NCBI GenBank assembly: GCA_001766655.1
Contig: MJCC01000002.1
Span: forward strand, 467,050-531,049
From: Phytomonas francai
Taxonomy: Eukaryota; Euglenozoa; Kinetoplastea; Trypanosomatida; Trypanosomatidae
Length of the DNA stretch: 64,000 nt
Reading direction: 5' to 3'
Shown piece by piece: positions 17,938-27,895 of this stretch. Position 1 is the first letter of the stretch, and every line of letters begins with the position of its first letter. The notes under the pieces are model-generated. The model was not told where the DNA came from. It saw only the letters and a list, made by a program, of their open reading frames with translations, and did no database searches. Position numbers and translations under genes: made by a program.

Positions 17938-19974
17938 TTATTTCTCTGAGGGACTAAGCGAAGTAGCGGCATTCGTGAATACTACCAATTGATCAGAAAG
18001 GACCATGATTTGCTCCTGAAGTGCAGCCTGCATCCGGTCCGATTCGACTTGCTGTTGGCCCAGCCGCACACTTGACTCGTGCAGTTCTTTTTGCAGGCCC
18101 CAGATGATGTCCTCCTTCTTGGCAAGCTCAATCATGATAGCGTTCATTTGTGTATAATAGCACACCGCGGCGCGATCTGCAGCCGCAAGTTCATGTAGAA
18201 GCTCAGTCTGATCGACATATTGAACATCAGGGCTCAACTCTTGAGAGCCTTGATGTATAGAAGGCCCTTCTTTTTCGTTAACATCATGTACGCCGAGGCA
18301 GCGGCTATCCTTAAGCATGTCGATGGACATTTTATTGCGTCTTTGGCATCCCCCTCCCGTATGTCCACCTGATAAGAGGTATAAAGTTGAGGCAATATGT
18401 TTTATCGCGTCGTGGAGCTGCGCAACCCCACACGCCTCAGCCATATCCTCCAGTGCAGAAACCATGGAGAGAGCGGCCCTCACAAACTCCGGCAAGGCTG
18501 TGCTGCCCTCCCACCATACCTGCTGATGTGCCAAAAGCCATTGCAACTGCGCCTTCCGAGTTGTACTAGATAGCACGCGCATCTCACCATGTTGCTGAAG
18601 TACAGCTGATAGTACCTTTTCTGCCGGCTCCCATAGCAGTAGTTCCATCCCCTCCAGGCAACCGCGAATCCAGCTCAGGACCGTATTAAGATTTTCGACC
18701 ATCATGTCCACAAAGACATCCCGCTCGTACACCTCGCACACATCGGCAGTTGAGGCTGACTTGTGCACGCGGTACTTATGGTCCTGTGGCAAGTAGATGG
18801 TACAACCATTTACGAGTAAAGGCAAATGATTCTGGATCATAGTTACCCAACCGCAAACTCCCTGGAGAAGCTCGCGCTGGTTGGATAGAAACGTCGTAAC
18901 AGTATCTGTCAGTGTAGCAGCATCCTTACCCGTGTTTGTTAAGACAAACTCCTCGAGATTCTTTATCAAATATAACAAACGATCCTTCACGTTATTATTC
19001 GCCTCAAGTAACGTAGTCAAGCGATCCTCAGAGAAGCGCAAGCTGGCAACAGTGGCACGCTGGGACTGTGGTAAGGTATCGCGAAGGGTGATAATGAGAA
19101 CTGAAATACCACTCATCAACGTGCTAAGGCGATGGCAGGTGCTTTGTATCGCGTGTTGAACCAACTCCTCTTCAACATCGGCGGGCAACGGCTTGCTAGA
19201 GGGATCCGCACCTGCTGGAAATGATAACTGAAAGTAGAGCGTGTGTTTATGTGCTGACTCTTGTTGAGGGGCTCCATCACCTCCCGTCGAAGTCTCTGCA
19301 GCAAGGCTAGGAGCAGCTGAAGGCAAAGAAGCAATTGAAAAGAAAGAACGGCAAAAGTGAACGATAGCCTTGAGATGAGAGCAATCGGAGTTGAGGGTGT
19401 CACATGCGTTAGTGACATCCTCCAGAAGGCTACGTAGGTCCTCGGTCTTGTGTGAGATTGAAGTAAGCTCCGCTCGATGTTGCTCTGCATCCCTTTGAAA
19501 TGACTTTTTCAATTCCTCATATTCATTTTTGATGTCGTACATTTGAATCATCAGATCTTCATTTTGCTTGATAATGTGCTCTACATCCGCACTACTTAAA
19601 TCAAGTCCGCGACCTTCTTCGCCTTGCCCGGCATGCTGATCTGCACGTTCTGGTTCGACTACGCCAGTCTGATTCTTCGATACCAACGACGAAAGCCCTT
19701 TTAGCATAGTTTTCCCAAAAGAACTTTTCTTTCTCTCCTGTTCAAGCTCACCCTCGAGTGCTAAGACTCTTTTATTCAACTTAAGGTTTTCCTCTTTTAG
19801 TTGGCCCCCTTCCCTTTGTGAGCTAAGAAGGTCCTTCTGCAATTGTTTTTTTTGGGCTTCTATCTCTTGCTTTTGCTTGGTTACGCTAACAATGGCCCTT
19901 TTCAACCATGAAATCTTCTTTTCATGATCACCCTCAGAGGCCATGAGTGCGGCAATTTCGTTTGCATCTGCCAT
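17938..19974 (-). CDS. PPP1R21-like (KLRAQ/TTKRSYEDQ) coiled-coil protein, candidate FERRY-complex/endosomal subunit
   Basis: 678 residues, ATG start. Coiled coil from about 20 to 90 contains LKLNKRVLALEGEL, matching the x-LAKRVxLLQxEL part of the PPP1R21 N-terminal KLRAQ region. IKQNEDLMIQMYDIKNEYEELKKSF follows, in shorter blocks resembling the next PPP1R21 helix. The C-terminal EQIMVLSDQLVVFTN matches the TTKRSYEDQ-box pattern (EDQLxMMSDHLxxxNE). In animals PPP1R21 is a subunit of the Rab5-binding FERRY complex that tethers mRNA to early endosomes, and it also binds protein phosphatase 1. The central helical half (about 200-520) is divergent. Family membership is my reading of short motifs and should be tested with profiles; function in this organism is inference. 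Confidence 0.7.
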   Translation of the reverse strand: MADANEIAALMASEGDHEKKISWLKRAIVSVTKQKQEIEAQKKQLQKDLLSSQREGGQLKEENLKLNKRVLALEGELEQERKKSSFGKTMLKGLSSLVSKNQTGVVEPERADQHAGQGEEGRGLDLSSADVEHIIKQNEDLMIQMYDIKNEYEELKKSFQRDAEQHRAELTSISHKTEDLRSLLEDVTNACDTLNSDCSHLKAIVHFCRSFFSIASLPSAAPSLAAETSTGGDGAPQQESAHKHTLYFQLSFPAGADPSSKPLPADVEEELVQHAIQSTCHRLSTLMSGISVLIITLRDTLPQSQRATVASLRFSEDRLTTLLEANNNVKDRLLYLIKNLEEFVLTNTGKDAATLTDTVTTFLSNQRELLQGVCGWVTMIQNHLPLLVNGCTIYLPQDHKYRVHKSASTADVCEVYERDVFVDMMVENLNTVLSWIRGCLEGMELLLWEPAEKVLSAVLQQHGEMRVLSSTTRKAQLQWLLAHQQVWWEGSTALPEFVRAALSMVSALEDMAEACGVAQLHDAIKHIASTLYLLSGGHTGGGCQRRNKMSIDMLKDSRCLGVHDVNEKEGPSIHQGSQELSPDVQYVDQTELLHELAAADRAAVCYYTQMNAIMIELAKKEDIIWGLQKELHESSVRLGQQQVESDRMQAALQEQIMVLSDQLVVFTNAATSLSPSEK

Positions 19975-20367
19975 GGGTATTCTCTATCTCCGACTCAATT
20001 GGATTGGATTAAAACTAGCGCACGTTCCTTTATGTAAAATGAAGAGCAAAAAGAGAGATGAAAAAAAATCCAGTATTACCCTTTTCATTCAAAGAATATC
20101 TAATAGTAAACATAGCAGACATACACATATACGTGCAAAAAGACGAAATAAATGAAACAATAGAGTAGGAGCACCAGTCATGGACAAATGAAATTGCTGA
20201 TTTTCCCTCTGGAAGACCCAACCTCTCCTTCACTCTCCACAGACCCCCACCCCCCACACACAGGTGGGGAGTATCTGCACCCTAAAGAAAAGAAACTAAA
20301 AAGGATGTCGCTTACCATATTAAGTAGATCCCTATTTTCCCATTTTCATGGGTTCGTATTATGATCT
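19975..20367. other. Spacer
   Basis: Gene-free. A purine-rich plus-strand stretch near 20040-20075 could be the pyrimidine tract of the coiled-coil gene's acceptor on the minus strand. A C-rich patch lies near 20244-20258. Confidence 0.5.
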
Positions 20368-21258
20368 CTACACAAGTCGCACTTGTCCCGCTCGTACGTA
20401 GGGCCTAAAAGTCCGGTACGGCATAAGAAACAAGTCCCCTGACTGAATTGACTGCTCTGCATACTCCCCAACGCGTACCACACCAAGGTCCACTAGGGCC
20501 AAGCCAAACACATAAGTGTTGAGGTCCGGCTCCGGCAGCACCTCACCGCCCTCACCATCAGGGGGGTGGGGCACTAAATGTTGTAGGGGCTCCGGCACAC
20601 CGCCCAATCCGGCCTGCAGTGCGGCCTGCCTTGAGGCAACAGCGAGCCGATCGGCCACAATGCGTTCGTTATGGCTTAAAAAGCTGCGCTGTGGCGACCG
20701 GATCTCGACCTCATCCATGTTACCTCCTTCCTGGAGGCCCTCATAGTAAATACTCATGCACATCGCCTCAATTTTCCGCAGCCGGCAGCGGAGCAGCTCG
20801 CATAAGAAAAACTGTAGGCGTTGTAGTTCGAGTGACATAATGTCCGATGGCTTAAATGGCAACAACGACATACTATCGGGCGACTCATGCGCCGAAGCCT
20901 GTTTTTCAGCCTCCGAAAGCTGGCGAACACGCTCCTGTTGGTGAGCTATGAGACCAACCGCAGTGTCGATAAGCGCTGATGGATAGAGTAAGATATCAGG
21001 GCAATGACGTTCGCTCTCTGTAGCCTGCACTAACGAAGATACAAATGAAGGGGATACCTTTGTGGCATTGCCTTCATCAACTATTGGGAAATTCGCACCG
21101 TCCAGACGGGAAGGAAGCTGACTGCTGCTCTCTGGCAAACTTGCAGGGTGATGATGAAGGACGTTAATAGAGTGATGTTCGCCATCGATATTATTAATTG
21201 CTTCCTTAACTGAATTCTCGGAATCGGAACTGTCGGCTAGACAATCCTCGAAAAACAT
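20368..21258 (-). CDS. SLD5: DNA replication complex GINS subunit SLD5
   Basis: 296 residues from the ATG at 21258; the frame opens 12 codons earlier at a TTG. GINS (SLD5-PSF1-PSF2-PSF3) joins CDC45 and MCM2-7 to form the replicative CMG helicase. SLD5 signatures are the helical A-domain around MSLELQRLQFFLCELLRCRLRKIE, given in part (about 140-165), and the terminal B-domain ending GDLFLMPYRTFRPYVRAGQVRLV, of which GDxFxMPYxxxRPxVxxGxVxLV is the family ending. The N-terminal approximately 90 residues are acidic and low complexity, longer than in yeast or human SLD5 (about 220-290 aa total). Nuclear role is by family knowledge. Confidence 0.88.
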   Translation of the reverse strand: MFFEDCLADSSDSENSVKEAINNIDGEHHSINVLHHHPASLPESSSQLPSRLDGANFPIVDEGNATKVSPSFVSSLVQATESERHCPDILLYPSALIDTAVGLIAHQQERVRQLSEAEKQASAHESPDSMSLLPFKPSDIMSLELQRLQFFLCELLRCRLRKIEAMCMSIYYEGLQEGGNMDEVEIRSPQRSFLSHNERIVADRLAVASRQAALQAGLGGVPEPLQHLVPHPPDGEGGEVLPEPDLNTYVFGLALVDLGVVRVGEYAEQSIQSGDLFLMPYRTFRPYVRAGQVRLV

Positions 21259-21702
21259 GAATTTTATTTCTGGAAAAGCAAACGTGGGACGCAAAATAAG
21301 AATGAAAATTCTTAGAACGTATCACACGGAGAAACAATTTTGGATGCAACACGAGTTTAATCATGCAAGGTGCTGAGAAAAAAGGTATGGCATCAATTAA
21401 AGTTGAATTATATGAGGTGTTTTATAGCTCCCAATATATAACATCGTTAATTAATCGTAGGATTGTTTCAGCTTCCACATCACACGACAAAACTGCAAAG
21501 CCACACTGAGGGAATGAAGGAAGCAGCATAAGGGATGGTTAGCCTCAATGGTGAGAAGAAAGAAACAAAAAAGTATCACCTAATACACACGTTGTCATTA
21601 GCTCAGAGTCCATAAAAGTGAATAGACACGGATAATAAATATGAAAAGCTTTCGTGCTATAACTCATCAATGATATCTAAAAATCTAACTAGATGCACCA
21701 TT
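21259..21702. other. Spacer
   Basis: AT-rich, gene-free, no recognisable element. Confidence 0.55.
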
Positions 21703-22620
21703 CTATTTAAGAGAAGCAACACTGTTCCAAGTCTTATAGCCTCGCTTCTTGCGCAAAGCTATCATGGCATCCAGATGCTTTTGCATCTCCTCCCGCAAAG
21801 CAACCGACAAGGTGCGTGCGTCCACTGCATCCACATCGTACTCGAATTTACCCAAGTAAACATAAATATCAGCAGGGTATCCCGGTGCACCCTTCAGGTC
21901 TACGGGCCACACTTCATGATTGCCATATGTAACTGCGTAGTAAAGAGGTAGCTTGTGGGCAATAATAGTATTAAAGGACCCTAAACGAAGCTCTTTGAGC
22001 ACCTCTGGCGTTCGGTTCAGAGCACCCTCAGGGAAGAAGACTAAATTGCCTCCCTCATTCAGGAACTCCTCTACACAAGTAGACACTTCAACCTGCCTTT
22101 CTTTATCCACTTTAAAAGAGGAGCTGCTTTCATCAACAAAGTACACAGGAAAGTGACCACAGGCTTTAATAACATACCCAAAAAACGGAAGCTTCCAAAG
22201 CGCAGCCTTGTTAAACGTCTTTGTACGTGAGACATAGCTTGTTGGAGTTGTTAAAAGGAATAAAATCACATCAAAAAAGCTTGCATGCGTTAAACATGTG
22301 CAGTGCTGACTTTTGATATCACTCCAATGGAGAGATCCACTCATGTACTCTGTATGAATATGCGAATCGGAAAAGGGCAGAACGTATTTGAAGATTATAG
22401 AGCATGCTCCAGTGCAAAATCTGTGTGAATTACTCGAACTATACAAGTTGAGAACCTTTGAAAGAAATGTAATGATATGACACACCGCCCAGGATAAAAT
22501 AACTTTCAGTATAACGTTGAGCGAAAACCACATGCGCATAGCCCAGACAGGCAGCTTGCGACGGCAAAGCAGTTGTACAAATATGCCATACAGCACAATC
22601 AAAGATCCCCAGTGTTTCAT
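21703..22620 (-). CDS. PlsC-type acyltransferase (1-acylglycerol-3-phosphate acyltransferase-like)
   Basis: 305 residues from the ATG at 22620 (MKHWGSLIVLYG); the frame continues 17 codons upstream to a non-preferred start. It should transfer an acyl chain to a lysophospholipid, most likely making phosphatidic acid in the ER. Membrane segments are predicted at about 5-20 and 30-58. The catalytic HX4D motif is H112-ASFF-D117, the substrate-binding FPEG is 196-199, and GHFPVYFVD (155-163) corresponds to the third PlsC block. A second PlsC-fold protein lies on the other strand at 46.5 kb. Exact acyl acceptor cannot be read from sequence. Confidence 0.85.
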   Translation of the reverse strand: MKHWGSLIVLYGIFVQLLCRRKLPVWAMRMWFSLNVILKVILSWAVCHIITFLSKVLNLYSSSNSHRFCTGACSIIFKYVLPFSDSHIHTEYMSGSLHWSDIKSQHCTCLTHASFFDVILFLLTTPTSYVSRTKTFNKAALWKLPFFGYVIKACGHFPVYFVDESSSSFKVDKERQVEVSTCVEEFLNEGGNLVFFPEGALNRTPEVLKELRLGSFNTIIAHKLPLYYAVTYGNHEVWPVDLKGAPGYPADIYVYLGKFEYDVDAVDARTLSVALREEMQKHLDAMIALRKKRGYKTWNSVASLK

Positions 22621-25600
22621 GGTATGAAATACAGGAACACTGCAGTAGTTACAATAAATATTAAAGATCAAGGTCAGAGTAATAGCAAGTTAAAAGATAA
22701 GTTTTTTGGAGCTAAAATGTCAAAGTATGAATAGATCTATATATTACTCACACAAGACTGAGTAAGTGTTCAGCAGAGAACTATTTACGCTAGGGATTTA
22801 CTCAACTAGATCTTTCAAGGAGGGGGGAAGGTGGTTTTAGTTAGAGAAAATATGAGAATAAAATTTGTTTTAAACAATATATCTAGTAGAACTTTAAATA
22901 TTAAAATATACTTGTTCGACATACATGCACAAAAATATGTGCAAGTGCGTATATATATTCATATGAAGAAAATAACTGTGAAGAGTATCAAAACTGAAAT
23001 ATTGTCGTGAACTTTGTTCATTTTTGAAAAAACGCCCCTTTTCCCGTTAAGCGAGACAAACCTTCCTCTATTTTGGACACAACATAAAGACTCAAACAAA
23101 TTGGTGACTTACAATATAAAACTACCATAAAGAATATATATATAGATACATATATTCCTCAAATTAATATTAGAAGAAAATACATTGTGTGCTCCCACGT
23201 ATTCATGAAAATAGATAAATTTTATTTATTATTATTATTATGAATACGGTTAGAATTAACAAAAACAGTAAAAGTTGAAAGAGTGTGAACACAGAAAGCA
23301 CATTCCACCTACTCTTGTATCATCCAAAGCTAATGAAAACGACACCTTTCAATACAGAAGGAAGAGATGTATAGGAAAGGGCCCCCTTTTTTAGTTATTA
23401 ATATAATTAAGATTTGACTGCCTTACGCCAAAATGTTTCGGCAAATATAAATACATATGTATACGTATAAAGATAAATATTAATATATGCTGCTGTAGAC
23501 AAAGAAAATCCTTGGGGTAAACAAAGAGTTGTTCGAATGAAAGATATAGCAAGACGCTTAAAATTATTTACTATTTCTGTGTATTAGGACAAAAATTACA
23601 TGAATGGATATAGTATTTAATGGTAACTATGATCTTAAGATGCTGAGATGATAAGCCTAAATTTAGGATTCCAGTATCGCAAAGCGACAATACAAGCAAA
23701 TGTGATAAATAAAAAACCTACCATGCCTTGGTCGTATAATTACTGTTTATTCCCCTTTCCGATGCATGTTAATTTTCTATCGAAACCAGAGAGAAAAAAC
23801 ACCTAGCATTTTATTGTAGAGATACCCAAAATTACTTGCTAGTCATAAAAACTTCAAACCATATACCACTTGCCTCGCGTGATTCAGAATATAGTTTAAG
23901 AAAATGAACAATAGTATACCCATCAGGAAAAAAAAGCAGTGCCAAAATGTAGCAAAAGTGCAGTACAAAATGCGCTTTTCCTCTAAAAACAAATTTCTAA
24001 ATTCTTTCATGTAACTGTACCAAAAGATAAAGAACCCTCATTTTATATTTCGTTGAAATGAGATTAATAACAATAAAAATCGAAAAAGCCTATGTGAAAA
24101 AGGTAGTAACTGATTGGAAGCAAAAAAAATCGAATAATCCCAAAAATAGTTCTAGCTTCGCCTAATCATATTTTCCCCTTTTTTATTACATATGTTTGAT
24201 GTAGGAAAATATAGTCATGTCGATTTTCAATCTTAAATAGCATGAATAAGGACTTTTTCACGCAACTTCTTATTAAAATACAACAAATGCCATAAGACAA
24301 AGATAGAGAAAAGGTGTAAAAATTAAAAAAGAGAGGATGTTTTGTTTAAATCGGCTATATTTTTTCTATTAACTCCTTTTGCTTTATCCAAATAGACTCT
24401 CTCTGAAGTTAAATCATATGGTACCACAATGCTTTATTATTTCAAAAAGGCATTCAATACTAAGCGCACATTATGGAAGACTAGTGCTAACTGTCTATTT
24501 AAATCAGTGAAACGGATAAAACGGTATACCGCTAGTATAGATTCCAAGAACAAGCAAACATATATATATATATATATATAATGTGTGCGTGTGTGTGTGT
24601 TTGTGTGTGTGAAGAAAGAAGATATTACAGCAAGTTCACCTCTAAGATACATACAACGGAGGAAACAGGAGGGAATAGCTCTTAGGGATTTTCTTCCATT
24701 AAAATCAGAAATTTAAACTTTGGTATAATACGATAAATCAGATTAGTAGATTTACATAAACTCCCATTTAGGTAAAAACTTTGCTACATGATCTATACCT
24801 TTCAGAGTTCACATATACGAAGTGGAAATGCAGATGAGTCTCTCCATAGAAAACACACTACGTCAAGGATGATAGAACGGGTGGAACGGACAGATACTTG
24901 TCATATCGACACAAAAATGGGACTCTACATCCTTACATAAATGGGAAAAGGTTTGTCTGGTGTCGTTTCGATCTTCCGAGTATCGTACATATCACCACAA
25001 GTCCTGAAACTAAATTCACCACATCTCGCTCGCTTACTATACATGCTTTCTACACAGGTTTTTTGATAAAAAATAACATCAATAAAAAGGAAAAGGACAG
25101 ATATAGTTTAGAACTTATGAATTCTTAAGATCCTGCCTTCCACCTGTGAGTTTTCGTACAAAAAAAAAAAGAGAGAAAAAAGATTCGAGCATTTGAATCT
25201 TATGATCCTTTCATTACTACGTTTTTTTAAACTATTGGGTCCTCCAACTACAAAGAAAGAGAAAGTACAAGATTTTTTGATGGGCGTATATACCCTATGA
25301 AAAGCTAACGACACGTGCGATACAAAGTTTAAAAAAATGTAAGCTGACAGAAGGATAGAGGACACTCATAGTAAAAAGAAAGGATGAGATAAGGCGGGAG
25401 GGAACATTATAGGTATCTTATAGTCAACTGTATTTAAAATCTATTTGCTCAAGCTTGGGCTATGTAAGGTGGGACAAAGAGTTTGTAAGCAGAGGTACAA
25501 AAGGGAAAAGATTTGAGGCTTGAATTTTAAAAGATATAAAACAACCCCTTATTGATCAAGAGAAACAAAATCAAGTTAGCTAACAGTATCACTGATGCCT

Positions 25601-25901
25601 TTACATAAACGTTGAACGATATACGTTTTAAAAAAAAATAACATAGAAAGGAAAAGAATACGTTCAGATACACGGAGTACATACTATTTTATTGAAGGGG
25701 TTCTTTACTATTGCGGAATCATAATCAGCAAAAATTTCCCGTACAGAAAACTCAAGACTTAATTGGGAAATGTAAACTGAAATAGTAGGATATTTTTACA
25801 TCTCGGTTTTTAATTCAACTCGTGCGGAATACTTTTGTCAGCATTACATGTACTTCGTCCATATCTACCGTAGTAAATGATAAAAAAAACCCTCTTCCCT
25901 T
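22621..25901. other. Long gene-free AT-rich stretch (3.3 kb)
   Basis: No open frame here resembles a protein I know, and the frames present are short and compositionally like non-coding DNA. It contains an AT/GT compound repeat (24560-24611), an ATT repeat near 23226-23242 and many A-tracts. It probably holds the long 3' UTR of the Ser/Pro-rich gene and the acceptor region of the acyltransferase. Unrecognised small RNA genes remain possible. Confidence 0.5.
24560..24611. repeat. Compound (AT)n(GT)n microsatellite
   Basis: About eleven AT units (24560-24582) run directly into an imperfect GT repeat (24583-24611). Confidence 0.9.
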
Positions 25902-26978
25902 TTATTTTACCCCCTTCGCCCGCGTATTCACACCGAGCGACTCCGCCAGAAGCGTGGCCTGCGGGAGAATTCCCCACCTCGGCACCGGTAAGGCCAGCGG
26001 TGGGATATCGAGGAGGGTTGTCGTGCCCGGTACGATGCGGCTGCCCAACGGCGGGGGGGCCAGGAACCCCCTCACGCCCATAAACGTCGGCAGGGGCTTT
26101 TTTTTCGAGGCAAGCGAAGCCTGCCCTTGAGGGGGCTCCGCGGGAGACCTTTCCGAGATTTCGGGTTGGATAGGGCTTTTGAGCTGCGCAGCCGAGGCCG
26201 TGCTGCTGATGCTGCGTTGCCTGGCTAAGGGGTACAAGAAGCTGATGGAATTCACACTCTCACACAGGCCCAGCGTGCGCGAGGGCGACGCGGGCTCGGA
26301 GGACTTACCCAAGGACGTATTCGAGACCTCCCACGCCTTACACGGAGCCATCAAGGGGTGCACTGGGGAGGAGGCGGAAACAGGCAGCATCGTCAAACGG
26401 CTTTGGTCGATGTTGGGAATGATGTTCAAATGCTGTGAGGTGGTCGAGGTCGCGGTGGCGGCCCCGGTGTGCGGCGTGTGGACCTGAGGAGAGCCACTGA
26501 TGTAGGGCGACTCCAAGTAAGCATAACCAGGCGTAAACGGCGAGTTCACACTGCTTGGCGAGAGTTGCTGCTCCTGACTAAGCGGTCCGAGTAAATATAA
26601 AGGTACCGCTTTCAAGCCGGGGGGCTGCCCCTGAGACGCAAACGAATGCGTAAAGGTTGGTCTGCCTGTGGGAATGGGGCCACCGAGGGCTGCGTATCTT
26701 GCCAAATCGAAATTATTAGCGTCGTAGGCTTGATTGGACGAGGGGACAACTGTGTAGGAGACGGGGTAAGCATTAACACTCAATACATGGGATTGATTGG
26801 GAACTGAATCTGGAGAGGCCGATGTCACTGGGGGGAGCATTGCCCCTTGAACGATTTGCAGTGTGGGCCCCGTCGAGGCGGTTTGGGGGGCAGACACATA
26901 GAGCACATGTTCACTATTGGCTGAGTGACTAGCGATGGGTGTAGTAGGATCGAATACGTAGATAGTGTCAGAGTTCAT
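25902..26978 (-). CDS. Ser/Pro/Thr-rich protein of unknown function
   Basis: 358 residues, ATG start. I do not recognise it. The sequence is low in charge and rich in Ser, Pro, Thr, Gln and Ala with no transmembrane segment, cysteine cluster or obvious fold, so it is probably largely disordered. Several SPSxxxxxF and SPxxSP stretches look like phosphorylation-prone sites. A basic patch (SKKKPLPTF) lies near residue 302. The 3' half is more GC-rich than the 5' half. That it is a real gene is supported by its length, strand consistency with the cluster and codon-position bias; function is unknown. Confidence 0.6.
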   Translation of the reverse strand: MNSDTIYVFDPTTPIASHSANSEHVLYVSAPQTASTGPTLQIVQGAMLPPVTSASPDSVPNQSHVLSVNAYPVSYTVVPSSNQAYDANNFDLARYAALGGPIPTGRPTFTHSFASQGQPPGLKAVPLYLLGPLSQEQQLSPSSVNSPFTPGYAYLESPYISGSPQVHTPHTGAATATSTTSQHLNIIPNIDQSRLTMLPVSASSPVHPLMAPCKAWEVSNTSLGKSSEPASPSRTLGLCESVNSISFLYPLARQRSISSTASAAQLKSPIQPEISERSPAEPPQGQASLASKKKPLPTFMGVRGFLAPPPLGSRIVPGTTTLLDIPPLALPVPRWGILPQATLLAESLGVNTRAKGVK

Positions 26979-27895
26979 GAGTTCGGAAACTATTAAATAA
27001 TTAAAAAAAGAAGGGCGATTCTCTATTCTTTATCCCTCCTAGTAAATGCTCCGTATCGGTAAGGAGGAAATTACGAAGCAATTAATAAAAACAGAAGCCG
27101 ATAACCTAGATCCAGATTGCTTTGTAAATAATACGTTAAATATATATTCGATAAACCTGGGTTTCTAGAGGTTGTAAATATATTTTTTAAGGAGAGAATT
27201 AATGGGAAAAAATTAAGAATAAAAAAATCAGATGTGTATCGTGAGTTACCTACTGGTTTATCTTGAAATGCCTAACTATGAAAAGCTCTTTATTTCGATT
27301 ACACGTAATTGCTTCTCCCTTCCACTCGGTAAGCTGATGATTTAATTATATCTGTATAATATACGTAATTTGTCTTTATTGACTTTCGGGAAAAAATGAC
27401 GCCTTTTTTTACTTAAATTTAGCTAATAGTAGTGAATTGGTCGTTTCTAGAGCAACAATTAACGCCAGATTAACAACAATAATAATAAACTGATGTTGAA
27501 TTTCTAATGTGAAAAGGAGAAGAAACGGACTAAAAGAAAAGAAAACTCAGCTGTAAGGAAAAAAAGCTTTTGAGGCGCAAAAATTTATGTGAATAAGTGT
27601 TTGAGCAAATAATATTTAGCTTTTTATCGCATCCCATGAAGAAAAAAAAATCAGAGAAATAAGTAACCTTAAAACATCATCATTCAAATGAAAGTCATAA
27701 TTATTAAGCAGTGTTAGGTGTATTTACTTGCACATAGTAGTTACTTTCGAATGGGTTGTTCATTGATGCAAATATTTTACCTGTGTATTTCTTATAATGC
27801 AAACACAACGCAAAATAAGCACTCATTGTTTATGTGGAAGTTCAATCAACATTAAGCCCTGGAGGTCAATGAATTATTTAGTAGATTAGTTGCGC
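26979..27895. other. Spacer
   Basis: AT-rich with several A- and T-tracts; no gene recognised. It should contain the 3' UTR of the deubiquitinase and the acceptor of the Ser/Pro-rich gene. Confidence 0.5.
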
